Assembly: GCA_033239525.1 (NCBI GenBank)
Contig: BSYO01000004.1
Coordinates: 17,646,037 to 17,710,036 of the forward strand
Reading direction: 5' to 3'
Source: Nepenthes gracilis
Lineage: Eukaryota > Streptophyta > Magnoliopsida > Caryophyllales > Nepenthaceae
DNA length: 64,000 nt
Under the pieces are notes generated by a model that saw only the letters and a list, made by a program, of their open reading frames with translations, was not told the DNA's origin and made no database searches. The position numbers and the translations under genes are program-made. Shown here piece after piece: positions 31,888 to 45,000 of the stretch; positions within the stretch are counted from its first letter, which is position 1; each line of letters begins with the position of its first letter.

Positions 31888-31903
31888 AATGGTATTAGAG
31901 AAA
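31888..31903 (+). promoter_or_regulatory. Primer-binding site (tRNA-iMet type)
   Basis: AATGGTATTAGAGAAAGG, directly after the LTR. It is one or two bases off the TGGTATCAGAGC consensus. Confidence 0.75.
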
Positions 31904-32294
31904 GGAGATGTCTTAAGATTAATTTGAATCGTATGCAAAAGTTTAGGATCGACTAGGACTGATCAAATAAATAGACAAAGGATTAGAATGGTTAAGTTAG
32001 GATGGAAAATCCTAGGTGTTCTAGTTTACAAAAGTTGGAATTGGCTTGTGCTAGGATTCAGTGATTAAGTTGATTGATATTGATCTCAGGCTTAGGCTAA
32101 TCAATTTGGGTTCTAGGTTTAGGTTAATTTGTTCTAAGGCTAAGGTAAGATAGGGATAGATAGGATTAAATGAAATGCTTGAGGGCTGACCTTAGGATTT
32201 CTGTTGGAATGCCTTGATTAATTTTACCCCTCCCTTTAACTTGATTTCTTGAGGCTTATTAATATTGTGATTACTTTTGATTATAAAATATAAT

Positions 32295-33363
32295 ATGGCT
32301 AGTGAACAATGAGGAAGAAAGACTACTTGTGGAGATGCTAGTACTCCTAAGGATCAAGAGGAGGCTGACTGCCTAAATCTATTGGGAAGAATGACAAGTG
32401 TGTTAGAATCGATGGAGCAGCGTCATATGGCTCCAGTTTCTGCACTAGAGCCGATCCCAATGGCATATAAGAGGTTTACGGCGAAGAAGGTGCTTGAATT
32501 TTTGGGGAAACCAAATCCAGTAAGGCGGAAGATTTGGATTCGAAAATTGAAAAAAATATTTACAATTATTCAATATTCTGATTGTAAAAGGGTTGTCTTT
32601 ACGATTTATAAATTAGAAGGAAAAGCCGATGATTGGTAGTTGATAAAGAAAAGAGCGTTGGGTTTTCCTGACGAGGAAATTTCTTGGGAGACGTCTGAGG
32701 AAGCCTTCTGGGAAAGATATATTCTTTCTAGCCTCCAAGATTAGAAGGAAGAAGCTTTTATGCAGCTTAGGTAAGGAAGTTGCACCGTAGCAAAGTATGG
32801 TGCGAGGTTTGTTGAATTATCTCGCTATGCGCTTTTGTTGGGGGAGATGAACTGAGGATAGCAAAGAAGTTTCAGCAATGATTAAAAGATGAGATTAAGA
32901 GTCAGTTAGTGACTCAAAAATTTCAAACTTATGTTGGGGTTCTAGATAGGGCTCTGATACTTAGGAAAGAACTTGAATCTCAGAAATCTTTGGATAAGAG
33001 GGTGGTCAGTCTAGTGAATCTCAATAATCAGTCTAGTTTGGGATACTCAAAATCTACTAAGAAGATGAAAGTGTTTGGTAAAGGGAAAGGTAGCATCGGA
33101 ATTCAATCAGTATCAGATTTCCAGACATCAGTGATGCATTGTAATCATTGTGGAAAAAGACATCCGAGGATGACTTGTTTTAAAGCAATGTGGGCTTGTT
33201 TTAATTATGGTCAGTAGGGCTACCTAGTCAAGAATTGCCTCCTATCGAAGAGACTAGGAGTAAAGAAACCTACTAACCTGGCTAAAGCACTTGCAGTGAC
33301 AATTCAAGACGCCGAGACACCCCCAGACGTGGATGGAGGTATTTTCTTATTTATGAAATTTTG
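32295..33363 (+). pseudogene. Gypsy gag relic
   Basis: Starts MASEQ and is stopped at codon 6 (TGA). It then runs GRMTSVLESMEQRH, KKVLEFLGKPNPVRRKIWIR, YKLEGKADDW (TGG to TAG at the next Trp), YGARFVELSRYA and a CCHC pair. The first knuckle is CNHCGKRHPRMTC. The second, CFNYGQ-stop-GYLVKNC, has lost one Cys and the His. It ends at MKF, TGA 33361-33363. It is a dead gag. Confidence 0.8.
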
Positions 33364-35526
33364 ATTTCTGTTTTTTTTTAAATAGGGATTTATATATTCT
33401 CTTGTTTGCTAATTGCATGTGATGTCACATTCACCTTGAGCATTTTGTATGCTTTGTGGATTTTAGGGATTGTGACAAGCAATTAGATAAGTATTCGATT
33501 GAAAAAAGGAATATTTGATTTATTTGGTTAGTATGGTGAATAAGTGAAACTAATGATCTAGAATCAATTTATGGGTGATGCGAATCCTTTTGGAATTGAA
33601 ATGGTACTCAAGGATGTTGGCATAAATTGTATCGAGGGGATATGATACATTGTAATTAGGTTATGAATTCTGAGTAAGAGACAAAGTCGATTGAATCAAG
33701 GATAGGTGTTGAGTCTAATTAGAAAATGGGACTACCCCTTTTGATTCGGTAGGTGGCCGTTTGAGAATCTAGTTATGAAAGTTTCGATGATATATATATA
33801 TATGTTTGGAGGAAAAGACCAAGCTGACTTGTTTTAATGGGCGATTTGGAGATGGATTGAAATTGACATTTGTCTCTAAGGATTTGCATAGAATTAATGG
33901 AGTATCGGCTAGATGCCGTTGAGAAGGCCTTAGAACCTCCAGAAAGTAGGATTAACTAATGGACCAGGTAAGTTAACACAGATGGTAATGCCCTTGAGAA
34001 AGATTAAAATTTTATTATTTCTACATCAATAGGTAATTACCCACAAGCAAAGTGGGGGAGGAGTCCATGGTTTGAAATTGCTTCACCCGTAATTGAGATT
34101 TTGCGATGAGATCTTTGCCTTGAGGATTTGTGGATAGATGCCCTTGGGGTAAGTGGGAAAGGAATCTCTAGTTAGAGTTACTCTTCCATTGGTTGAAATT
34201 AGCAATTGAAAGTATCTGTTTGAGAATTTGAGGGTATTGTCTTGGGAGATAGCTTTGTCTAATAAATTAATGGTCAGAATAGTTATGTTGTGACGGAAGT
34301 TGACCTTGGGATTTGCAAGTGGATAGGCTTGTCTAAGGATTATGTAGATGGACTTCGGTATTTTAAGGGAAAACGAGCATCAATACTGGTAGTAGATGTT
34401 AAGGGTCTATAGACTTGACATGCCTTCGGTATTTTGTAGGAGATGTCAAGATGCATAGCGAGTAGGCCCATATTGGAGTATTAGGATGTTGTATACCTAA
34501 ATTAAGAGACAAAATCGTAATCGAAATATTGGAATCCTGAAATTTTGAATTGCATTTCAGGATACTTAGAATGATTCCCTTATTGTGAATTATAGAGGAC
34601 ATGTCCGGAGATAATCAGTAGACTCATCGGTATGTCTGTGAGATCTTGAGGTTGCTAGCATTCGGGTTTTAAGATTTGGATGATAACCCAAAGCTATAGC
34701 AAATTCTTGGGAGACCGTTGTGATAATAGTTTCTAATCTGGCGGTAGGTTGAGGAATTTTGGGCTTTGCCCTTGTGGCGTCGATATCTTGGGACTTTTGT
34801 TAGAGCTGCTGGATAACCTAGGTTCCCTATATAAGCCAATCGATATAAATTGAAAGAAGATCTAAGGATGTAGTTGATGAGGCTAGAAGTGAATAGGTAT
34901 GTATTTCGAGGACATGATAGAAATTATTAAATTTCTGCTGAACTGGCCATTCTTGTCAATATGGATTTTGTATTTTAGGAAGATGTCGGTTTAAAGACGT
35001 ACCAATGAATTAATAAGGATATGTAGCATTCTAATTTGGGGTTTGATTGCAATTTGAGGTATTTACCAAAATCTTAGCCAACTTGATTGGAGAATTGTGG
35101 GTGTCATGTTAAATTGGATTGGATGGTGGATTACAATCGGATAGTCCGTGGTTAGGAAACTAATTAGAGTTGCACAGTGGAATTGTGGTGAACTCATATA
35201 TTTTAAGGTTCGATTTGAGGCTCAGAAGGAATAATGACTTTTGATGTTGAGCGTAAACTGAAGCAAGGATCCTTGATCGTTTTGAAATTTTGAACTGGTT
35301 GGAAAAGTAGTTAATGAATTTGGATTTTGCCTTCGAATTTCGTGAATCTAGATATTTGTAGAATAGATCAAGTGCTAAAGATCAAAGCGATTTGAATGCT
35401 TCGAGTTTCCTAGGGTAATCATTTAATTGAAGAAGCAGCTTGGGAATGTTAGAAGGGTTCCTTCGAATTATAAAATTCAAGGTTCGTTAAATTTTGAGGA
35501 TCAAATTTTTGTAACTGTGGGAGAGT
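33364..35526 (+). other. Internal filler without pol domains
   Basis: 2.16 kb between gag and the 3' LTR. I searched all frames for YxDD, DxG, HHCC and DDE contexts and found none; no open frame exceeds about 70 codons. The last 60 bp (TTGAGGATCAAATTTTTGTA then a purine tract) is the normal gypsy end. Confidence 0.65.
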
Positions 35527-37710
35527 TGTAAGATCCCGATCCGAAAATATGATAATTTAAAAGTAATTAAAATAATAATAATCAAGATGAGGCTAAATAT
35601 ACATGGGAGAATGAGTTTCGGAAGTGAAAAGAGAGGAAACATGGCTACTATATATCAATATGCTGCCCAACAGTACAGCGCCTGCCGCGCGCTTAAGTGC
35701 AGCAGCAGGCGTCAAAAACTAGTAAGACCCCGCTTGCTATTCGCCTGAGGCGCTCCAGCGAGGCCTTGGCAGAGAGCTGGCACTCACTGCGCGCCTGCCG
35801 CGCGATCGAGCGCAAGCGCAATTTTTCCTCTAGCGACTGATTTCGTTTTTGTTATAAAAGGAGAAATGAAGGGTTTTGGGGGCTCGAACGACATCAACAA
35901 GAAGGAGGAAGGGAAGGAAAAGTGAAGAGAAATAATTCTTCACCAATTTTTATCCAATCAAAGTGAGAAAAACGGTAAATCGGGTGAAGGTAAGTGTAAT
36001 TTGGACGTTATTTTTCGTTTTTACTGCTTTTTATTATCTATAAAATGGTATTCATGCTCTAAAATCATCTTGCTCCATGTTTAATGTAAATAAAGCATAT
36101 TTCTCATAACTTCTTGGTTAAATTTTGTGTATACATGTGATTATTATGAATTGTGGCTTCGATTTTATATTTTGGCTCACGTTTTGTGTTCGTTTTGTGT
36201 CCAGATATTTTGTGGCAAACCCTAATTCAAAAATTTGGATATTTTTGGTTTAATTGCTTGATTTTGTATATGTATTGTGATATATGACTTTGATTTCATG
36301 AATAAGTATGTGTTTGGTATCCGATTTAAATCCGAAATCTTTATGTGAAACCCTAAAATGAAAATTGGAGATTTTGGTGTTTAAAATCTTTAAATGTTGA
36401 TATGTGAAGGTTTATTTGTGAAAGATTATTGCTCATGCTTTGATTTTTATCTAAAAAATTTACATGAAATTGTGCTGTTGAATTACTGCGAACTTTTGAA
36501 GCTATCTAAAAGGTTATTTGTATAAATTTGACTGATCTGCTGAGGTACAATGAGTTAAAAGCTAAGAAATAAGTAGAAAGACATTTCTAATTCTGTTAAT
36601 TAGGATCTAGGAATGATATACGGTCAGGTTAGATTCTCCGACATGTCTTAAAATATTATTATGGTAATCGAGGATAACTCAATTTATGGAGTTATACGTA
36701 GTCTGCCCTTCCATAGGGCGTTAGCCTAGAGGGTAGAATTCTGTGTTCGACCCACTTTCGGGAGGTATTCTTGTATATAATCCCACCAGAAGGTATATTC
36801 CTGCCCTGTTCCTAGCCTCTGATTGTGTGTGTAATATAATTCATCTTCGATTATTCGCCCCCTCTGCTAGTAGGGTTTACTAGTACAGTCCTTCAGATAG
36901 TAAAGTGGGATTTCTAGAATTTACAGAGTTTGATTCCGGTTTCTAATTTCTGATACTTGTTATACTGATTTATGATTTTCAAAACATATTATACTGATTT
37001 ATGCTTTCTCCTATTTCCTTGTACGTCTCTGTTCTTTGGATAATTTCATAGTCTTACTTATCTCGTTTTATTTTGCACAAAAATATTACACTTGCATGTT
37101 TTTATGGTACACTACTGGGTTTCTACTCACTCCTCTATTTTTTCCCTCCAAATGAGACTGTAGAATTGTTACCTGATGAGAAAGAGTGAAGAGAGGGTTT
37201 AGCTAAAGAAGCCTTGAGAAGATTTGAAGCCTTTTGAAGCATCTTTTGGGAATTTAATGATAGTAAATGTAAATAACTAATTTTGTGGATGGGATTTTAT
37301 TATTTACAGTCATGGCATATTATGTTTTATGATGGATGTATGTTTTATGCTTTCACAGGTTGACTCATAGGGATAGTTGCTTCTGCATTATTGTTTATTG
37401 GAGATTTGTTCTGCTATGATCCTAGATGGAATCTCTTTAAATCCAATACGGTAGTAGAAGTACTGTGTTGGCGTCATGGATGATATGGCAATTGTGGTCT
37501 TGTGCATGTGTTGTAAGGTGAATTATGATATTTAAATACTTGTGTGCTTGTACAAGTTTATTTTACACAGATTGTATTTTTGATTTTTCGTCCAATTACA
37601 GATGGAACTCTACCAAAATTTCTACATGTTATTATGTTTAAACTAATGGGTCATTAGTGTGTATATGTCATTAATGGAGGGTCTTAAAGGATAGGACCCG
37701 TTCCGTTACA
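35527..37710 (+). repeat. 3' LTR (TGTAAGATCCC...CGTTACA)
   Basis: 2,184 bp, partner of 29703-31887. The TATA box is better preserved here (TTATAAAAGG at 35852-35860), with the GAGCGC-rich block at 35685-35822. Confidence 0.9.
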
Positions 37711-38260
37711 GGTTCAATACACCAACCCTGAATCCTTATGACAAAAGTTTCAATCAGATGGACCATTTCGATTACTTTTGCACTCTATTGGGATGCCAAG
37801 GCCTTGACGATGCGGTTATGTGTCTCTACTTTTCACTTACTCTCATGGGGGCACTCAAATTTGGTTCTATTGATTGCAGCCAAATTCGATCAAAACATTT
37901 CAGGAACTGGACGACAATTTTTTGTCTCAGTTAGCCTCTAGTTGAAGAGAGGAGAAGTAATATTTGCACCTTGTCCACATCGGATAAGGCAAAACGAAAG
38001 TCCAAATTGCTTCCTTACCCGGTTCAACGTAGAAGCCCAAAGGATATCCAAGCTAACCAATAAGGTAAAGCTAAATTACTTTATGGTGACTGTGCAATTG
38101 GATGACTTCTTTAACTACCTGATCCAACAATAGCCCAATACCTTTCTTGAAGCATAGACCATCACCTACGTTTATATTGCCACCAAGGCCAACGAAGCAA
38201 AGCTGCCGGAGTGCGTAGACTAATATCCCGAATTGACGAGCGGGAAGAAGAGAAACATAG
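37711..38260 (+). pseudogene. Tat-type gag, C-terminal part
   Basis: NTPTLNPYDKSFNQMDHF then LMGALKFGSIDCSQIRSKHF and NWTTIF, the retrotransposon gag domain of Tat elements. It is followed by frameshifted pieces (CHQGQRSKAAGV). Broken. Confidence 0.7.
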
Positions 38261-38899
38261 ATAATTCTAACACCTGAGATCCCAAGAATGAGTCGAGGAT
38301 ATAGCCAAGTGTCCGAAGAGGGTTCAGACCCCTAAACCTAACTCCTCTGGGTGACATTTGGACAAACATCCTCATACAAATCCGAGTAGAGAAATTCTTA
38401 AAGTGGCCTAAGAACCAAAAAGGAGAAAATTAGTCTAAATATTATTTCTATCGTCGATCTTTGGGTCACAGATTGAGAACTATAAAAACGCTGTAGAAGG
38501 AGATTGATGCCCTCATCTAGAAAAGGTACCTCAACAAGTTTCTGAGAAACCCATGATAAACTTCAGGAGAGTAGATGATAACGAGCTAAGCTAACATGGG
38601 CAGCCACGCAATCAGATTGCGGTCGGAGTGGTTAATATGGTGTCTATGAGACCACCTAGGAACAATGCTCCGAACCACCTAGAAAGGACTTCCAACAGCA
38701 AGAAATATAGAGTAGGAGTTAAAAATGATATTATTAGTTTCAACAACGATAAAATGACACGTGTAATAACTCCTCGTTTTGACTCTCTTATTGTATCAAT
38801 ACTTGTCTTAGACGATATACTTAATACCAAACAAGACAAATCTTTATTGATGATGAAAATTTAAGAAATTTGCTATATCTCGATACCTATTTTAAGCTC

Positions 38900-39240
38900 G
38901 AGTTAAAAAGAATCAGATGAGACTAACTGAAGGACCCCTATATGAACTCGATAATGAACCCGTTTTAGTCTAGGAAATCATTCAATTGGAGGTCACACTA
39001 AATACATATGAAAAGATAGCATCCCACATGTTCACGGTTCTAATAGTCAACTTGCTTTCGGTCTACAATGCTATTTTGAGACGACCCTGCTTAATCTCAT
39101 TCAAAGTAGTGATGTTGATCCGATACCTCAAGATGAAGGTCATGATAGCATGCAGCATCGGAGAGGTCCTAGGAGACCAAGTTACCGGCTGAACATGCTA
39201 CTTATCACAGGTTAACCAAGCAATTCCAAATCGACTTTAG
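38900..39240 (+). pseudogene. Tat-type protease relic
   Basis: The reading frame near 38986-39190 gives YNAILRRPCLISFKVVMLI then RYLKMKVMIACSIGEVLGDQ, the conserved region following the aspartic-protease core in Tat polyproteins. The catalytic Asp is not visible. Confidence 0.65.
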
Positions 39241-39529
39241 AAGATTTCGATCTCCAAGATGAAGCCACACTACAGCAAGGATAGTCCAACGAATCAACTC
39301 ATCAGATTCCCCTAGATCCCAACGAGCTGGAGAAGTGTGTACAGATCAAAAGCTCAGTGCCGAGTCACTTGCATGAACAATTCATGTCTTTCCTCCAAAA
39401 AAACTCCAATGTATTTTTATCGACTCACGTTGATATGTCAAGAATATTGATCGGAGTAATAGTCCACAAGTTGGGTTTTGATCCTAACCACAAGCCCATC
39501 AGGTAGAAGTAAAAGAACCATTCCATCAA

Positions 39530-40560
39530 GAAATTAATTGCTATGAGAGAGGAAGTCAAGAAGCTATTCGACATAGGCTTTATAAAAGAAGTCCAGTATC
39601 TGGATTAGCTATCAAATATTATACTAGTCAAAAAGAGTAATAAGATATGGTGAATATGCGCTAATTTCACTAATGTGAATAAAGCATGTCTAAAAAATAG
39701 TTTTTTTTTTGTCAAGAATTGATCTGTTGGGGGACTCAATATCTAGGCACAAGCTGTTAAATTTTATGGACACCTATTCAAACTACAATCAGATCCAAAT
39801 GAGCCCAAATGATGAAGAGCACACCTTATTCATGACAGATCAAGGGACGTATTACTATACAATCATACCCTTTGGTCTAAAGAATGTTGGATCCACTTAC
39901 CAGAGGCTCATAAATAAAATATTCGGGGCACAGATCGGTCAGAATATGAAGATATATGTAGACAACATACTCTTCAAAATTATAATAGTCGACGACCATA
40001 TCCACGATCTTAGAGAGGCTTTCGAGGTGCTCCGAATACACCAAATGAAGTTAAATCTAACGAAGTGTGTATTTGGAGTAATTTTGAGTAAGTTCGTTGG
40101 CTTTATCGTCTCTTACTAGAAAAACGAAGCAAATTCTAAGAAGATAAACGCCATTACCAAAATGAACCTACTTCAATCAGTGAAAGACATTTAGAGACTC
40201 ATTAGGAGACTTGCAGTACTCTCTCGATTATTAACAAAGTCAGTACAGAATTATCTCCCCTTCTTTAAGGCCTTGAGAGATACAAAGGTGAGTGATTTTC
40301 AGTAGATTGCCGACTGTCAAGCAGCCTTCGAAGAACTGAAGGACTATCTTGCCAATCCAACTCTCTTGACATCTTCAAAAAAAGGTAATGAATTATTTCT
40401 CTATCTCGTAATATCAGACATAGTGTTGAGCTCAATCCTGATCAGGTAAGAGTTCAAGATATAAGGACCAATCTATTACATCAACAAGATCTTAGCAAAT
40501 ACCAAGACTTGTTACTCATGTTGAAAGGATCACTTTGGCACTATTATACTCTGCTAGGAA
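39530..40560 (+). pseudogene. Tat-type RT and RNase H relic
   Basis: REEVKKLFDIGFIKEVQY, then ANFTNVNKACLKNSFF, then a clean 136-codon frame at 39709-40119. That frame has LLNFMDTYSNYNQIQM, YTIIPFGLKNVGSTYQRLIN and MKIYVDNILFK, where the YVDD box is changed to YVDN. Then FEELKDYLANPTLLTS and a degraded RNase H. Several stops. Confidence 0.8.
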
Positions 40561-40769
40561 GTTACAACTATACTTCTAAGCCCATAAGATCATTATCCTA
40601 TTGGACCAACCCAATATGTCTAAATAACTAATCAAATGGACCATCGAATTGGGTGAGTTCAACATGAAATTTTGACCATGGCAGACCATAAAAGGCCAAG
40701 CCCTCATGGATTTTATAGCCAAAATGACGACCTTAATTCCCAATGTCATCGATTCAAGCGAATACGGCC

Positions 40770-41297
40770 GCCAGCAAGAATAAGCTCCTATTTGGATCTT
40801 GTATGTGGACAAATCATAAACCCAATTTAGAAGTGGTGCAGGTGTGGTCTTGAAGACTCTAAATGGGTTGGAGATGAAATACTTGATAACTCTCAGATTT
40901 TTAACCACCAACAATGTCACCGAGTATAAAGCCTTATCAGCTGGACTCAAACTAGTAAATGAATGCTCGGCAAAGAGCCTGGCTGTCTAAAGTGACTCAA
41001 AATTGATCATCAATTAAGTTATCAGGAATTTTGAAATGTCTAACCCATTGCTCGTAATATGCTTTGCTAGAGCAAGGGGCTTTACTGAAGCATTTGATTG
41101 GATAGAAATACTTCACATCCGGATGGAAGCAAATTTGAAGGCAGATCAGCTTGCTAAAGTAGCAGCAACTAGAAATCCTAAGCAATACGTTTGAGGCATG
41201 CGAAAAGTTCTTACAAACCTGAGCATAAAAGTTTCAGAGTAAGAGATACTTCAGATCTCAGATGATGAGAATTGGATGACTCCGTACAGAAGATACC
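40770..41297 (+). pseudogene. Second (Tat-specific) RNase H relic
   Basis: ILYVDKS, TQFRSGAGVVLKTLNG, TTNNVTEYKALSAGLKLVNE, SDSKLIIN, then ANLKADQLAKVAATRNP: an archaeal-type RNase H with D-E-D-D pattern, downstream of the RT-linked RNase H. It ends WMTPYRRYL near 41290, where the next element's LTR begins. Confidence 0.75.
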
Positions 41298-42970
41298 TAA
41301 TATCTAGCTCACTAGTCTAAAGGTATGAAAAATGAAGATGTGAGTCTAAAATTCAATAAATATCAACGTATATAAAAATAATATATCCACAATCAGAGAG
41401 GGAAGTCAAATAATATAAACAAATCATATAAACAAATTGTATAAGACAAATCACGAGGTCTGAAAGTCAACATAAAGTTTAATGGTAGTATCGTACTCAA
41501 ATTATAGTTCGTTTCAAATCTATGATCCTAGCGAGACGTACTTGTAATAAGTCGTGATTCGGAGTCAAATCTCAAATCAAATAACAAATTGTGATCTAAT
41601 ATCATGTCCATATGAAGCAATGTTGAACAAAATAAAGTCCGAATCCAAATCACATACGAATAAACAAAACCGGAATAAAATTATGTAAATCAAATATGTT
41701 CGGGGACAAATTACATATCCAAATGTACGAGACTCACCCAATTTCCATTCATGGGCAAATCACGAATATCAAATCAAGGTCGAATACAAATCCATGCTGA
41801 TATACAAAACATACACATAAACAGAGGACCAAAGATTTTCTTTCAAAAGACTAACTTAATGAAGGATTACATATACTCTCAGTAGCTTTAAACTATATTA
41901 ATTGCAGTTTAGGTCAATAGGTTAGGCTATTTATGTACACTGTCTCCCAAAGATACGGAATAAGGTTACTATATTTTACCACTTGCGATATTGGGTACAA
42001 TCATTAAATTGTCAGATATATTAGGACGTTTGTATATATATATATATATTTTTCATTAATTCATTACGGTGGTTCTCATTTATCACAAAGTGGGGTAGGT
42101 CCAGTTACAAACAAAACTATCTTCCTACCAGCGGAAGTGAGAATCACATATCACAAATTTTCTTGTCGGGAACAAAGTCTTCTCGTTAGGAGAAGCGTCA
42201 CAAATCAAATATCAAAATCAGATCACTTATTGAATCATAAAGATAGTGATCTCATCCCTAACACATGTATTTGTACCAAAGCATGGTCTACGTAAGTTTT
42301 ATACCAATTTCTATATAAACAAACTGATACAGAACATATACGAACTTAAATATTTTTATTGGTTTCCATAAAACTAATAGGACCCCTAAAATTACAAGAA
42401 CTTAACAAAAACCTCAAATCAACCGGTAAATATAACATGCATATTCATAGGAAATAAAATGGTGATTAAAAATAACAGGCATGTACTAAAACCTCTCAAA
42501 ACATAAACAAACGTTATCAAACATGAAATTAGACAAATGATAGGGCTTATAAATATTTATCTCAACCTTATATCGAACAGATCTAATAAAAAGATACTTC
42601 GAGATACCCAAACGCTACTTTCTCTCTCTTCTTCCTCTTACTGTCTCTCCTATCTACTTTTCTCTTGTGCGTTTGGGAAAATAATGCCACAGCCCCCCCT
42701 TTATAACCAAACTGGCGCTCGAGCATGGCCTTGGGCGCCCCTCAAGCGTCAGCTCTCAGTAAATGGCTCCTTAGGTACAACTTGGGTGTGCCTCGAGTGC
42801 AAGCCCACAGGTTTTCACGTCTCAGGCACCATTCGACCACTCTTCAGGCGCAAAATTGCCAACTGAATTTCTTTAAATTTTCACAAAATATAATTATTTC
42901 AAATATATCCAATTAATCCAAAATCACAACTAATGTCAAAATGAGCCAAATGAGAAATCGGGTATTATTA
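41298..42970 (-). repeat. 3' LTR (truncated) of the chromovirus-type element
   Basis: Aligns with 50255-51828. On the minus strand it begins at about 42970 next to the purine tract GGAGGGGAGAG (42971-42981). It contains TATAAAGG (42698-42705) and a CTCGAG/GGCGC-rich block (42713-42850), and a (TA)n run near 42030. Confidence 0.85.
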
Positions 42971-42999
42971 CTCTCCCCTCCATATAAAAAATTTCATTC

Positions 43000-45000
43000 T
43001 TAAAATTTACATACCTCAATACTCAAATAAATAGTGATACTTCTCCTAGACTTCATCCTCGCGGTCTCAAGTTGCCTTCTCGATTAAATGATTTCTTCAT
43101 AACACATTGACCAATGGAATCACAATGTTCCTTAACACTTGATCCTTCCAATCCAAAATTTGGATGGAAACTTTGATATACGACAAATTCTCATCAATTG
43201 CAGCGGCTCAAATTTAATCACATGCGAAGGATCATATACATATTTACTCAACATCAATATATGGAACATGTCATGCAATTCGCCAAATTCGGAAGCAAAG
43301 CCAATCTATATGCCACCTCTCCAATCCGCTTTAAAATCTCAACAGGTCCATTGAATCTCAACTTTGACTTACCTTTTACTCCAAAGCTCAAAATTCCTTT
43401 CCTTGGGAACCCTTTCAGAAACATATGGTCACCCATATCAAACCTCAAATATGATCTCCTATCAATATAGCTTTTCTAGTAACTCTAAGCCTCAATCAGC
43501 TGATTTCTAACGATCTTAATATTCTCCGATGTATCTTGAATGATATCGGAGCCTAATAATCTACAATCACCAATCTCTTCCTAATTAATAGGAGACCTAA
43601 ATCTCTATCCATACAAAGCCTCAAAAAGGGTCATCATGATACTAAATTGATAGCTATTATTATACGTAAATTGAGCAAGCGGTATATAATTATCCTAATT
43701 GCCTCTCATCTCCAAAACCGTTGCCCCCAGCATATCTTCCAAAATCTAAATAGTCCTTTCGGATTGGCCGTCTATTTGTGGATGGAATGTCGTACTAAAT
43801 TTTAGCTTAGTACCCAACTCATTATAACATGAACCTCGAATCATGATCAGACATTATCGAAGCCGGAATACTATGTAGCATCACAATCTCATCGATATAT
43901 AAACGAGCTAACTTATCTCTTAAAACATTATTCGAACCAGTAAGAAATGAGCAGACTTTGTCAATCTATCCACAATAACCCATGCAACAACCAAATGTTT
44001 TGTCTTTCTAGTCAATCTTGAAACAAAATTCATCAAAACATGTTCTCACTTCCAACTACAAATCAATAAAGGATGTAAAAATCCCGGAGGCGTCTTATAC
44101 TTGGCTTTCACCTACTGACACACAATACACTTCGCCACATAAGCCGCAATCTCCCTCCTCATGTTTTGCCACTAGAAGGACTTCCTCATGTCATGATACG
44201 TTTTGTTCATTTCAGGATGAATTGTATGTTTTGATCTATGAGCCTCATTCAGAGTTTTCTTTTTCAACTCCTCAATATTCGGACACAAGTTCGATCACAA
44301 AAACAAATAATCCCATCAATTTGCACATTGAAATCTACTTGCGATTCATTTTCCAAATCTCTGGCTATCTCCATCAAATACGAGTCATTCATCTAATTCT
44401 CCTTAATTTTTTTTAAAATCACCAGCTACACTTGGAGATATGATAACATCATTCTTGACCCTTAAGAGTGCAAATGAATTGTACAGCTCTCCATTCCATC
44501 CAACATCTCCCACTCGATTATTAAATAAGCCACTAAACTCGAAAACTTTTGATTCAGTGTATCGGCAACTACATTCACCATTCTTGACCGATAATAGATT
44601 TCACAGTTAAAATCTTTCAACAGATCAATTCACCTATGTTACAACATATTTAACTCCTTTTGAGGGAATAGATATTTCAAACTCTTATAATCCGAGTAAA
44701 TCATAAATTTCTTCCCATACAGATAATGTCTTCAAATTTTTAACACGAAGATCACAGCCGCTTGTGCCAAATCATAGGTGGGCTAATTCTGCTCGTGAAC
44801 CTTTAATTGTCTGGACCCATAAGCCACCACTTGGCTACGCTGCATCAAAACACAACCCAAACCTTTCTTGAAAGTATCACAATATATAATAAATTCATCC
44901 GATCCATCAAGAATTGACAATATCAGAGCCTATGTCAACTCCTCTTCAACTCTTGGAAACTATCCTCACATCATCATTCCAAATAAACACCATCTTCTTC
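43000..45000 (-). pseudogene. Gypsy integrase and RNase H relic
   Basis: From the C-terminus: LRFDMGDHMFLKGFPRKG, SFGVKGKSKLRFNGPVEI and KRIGEVAYRLALLP (43254-43448), the GPF/Y module. A chromodomain-like tail lies at 43000-43150 (QILDWKDQVLRNIVIPLVNV). The zinc-binding HHCC end reads QNMRREIAAYVAKCIVCQ near 44110-44190. RNase H remnants lie at about 44600-44980. Many stops. Confidence 0.78.

Larger units (their letters stand above)
29703..37710 (+). mobile_element. 8.0-kb gypsy element with 2.18-kb LTRs and gag only
   Basis: LTRs are at 29703-31887 and 35527-37710. The target duplication is AGTTC (29698-29702) and GGTTC (37711-37715), one mismatch. A tRNA-Met-like primer-binding site TGGTATTAGAG lies at about 31890-31900, and a purine tract GTGGGAGAG ends at 35525. 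The 3.6-kb interior has gag (32295-33363) but nothing recognisable as protease, RT, RNase H or integrase. LTR sequence and gag type place it with chromovirus-type gypsy elements. It would need pol from a relative to move. Confidence 0.88.
28981..41297 (+). mobile_element. Ty3/gypsy Tat-lineage relic, split by a younger gypsy element
   Basis: Starts with a degenerate TTGGCGCCGTCTGTGGGAA-type primer-binding site (TTAGCGTCGTCTATAAAAA, 28981-28999), characteristic of Tat elements. Gag begins at about 29000 and resumes after the insertion (29703-37710), followed by protease, RT, RNase H and a second (archaeal-type) RNase H. The relic ends abruptly at about 41297 against a truncated LTR. Integrase and 3' LTR are missing. 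Two RNase H domains in tandem are the mark of the Tat clade. Confidence 0.8.

Noticed and set aside
31888..31903. tRNA gene fragment
   Set aside because: The tRNA-Met similarity is a retrotransposon primer-binding site; no cloverleaf around it. The same applies to 49751, 62254 and 63726.
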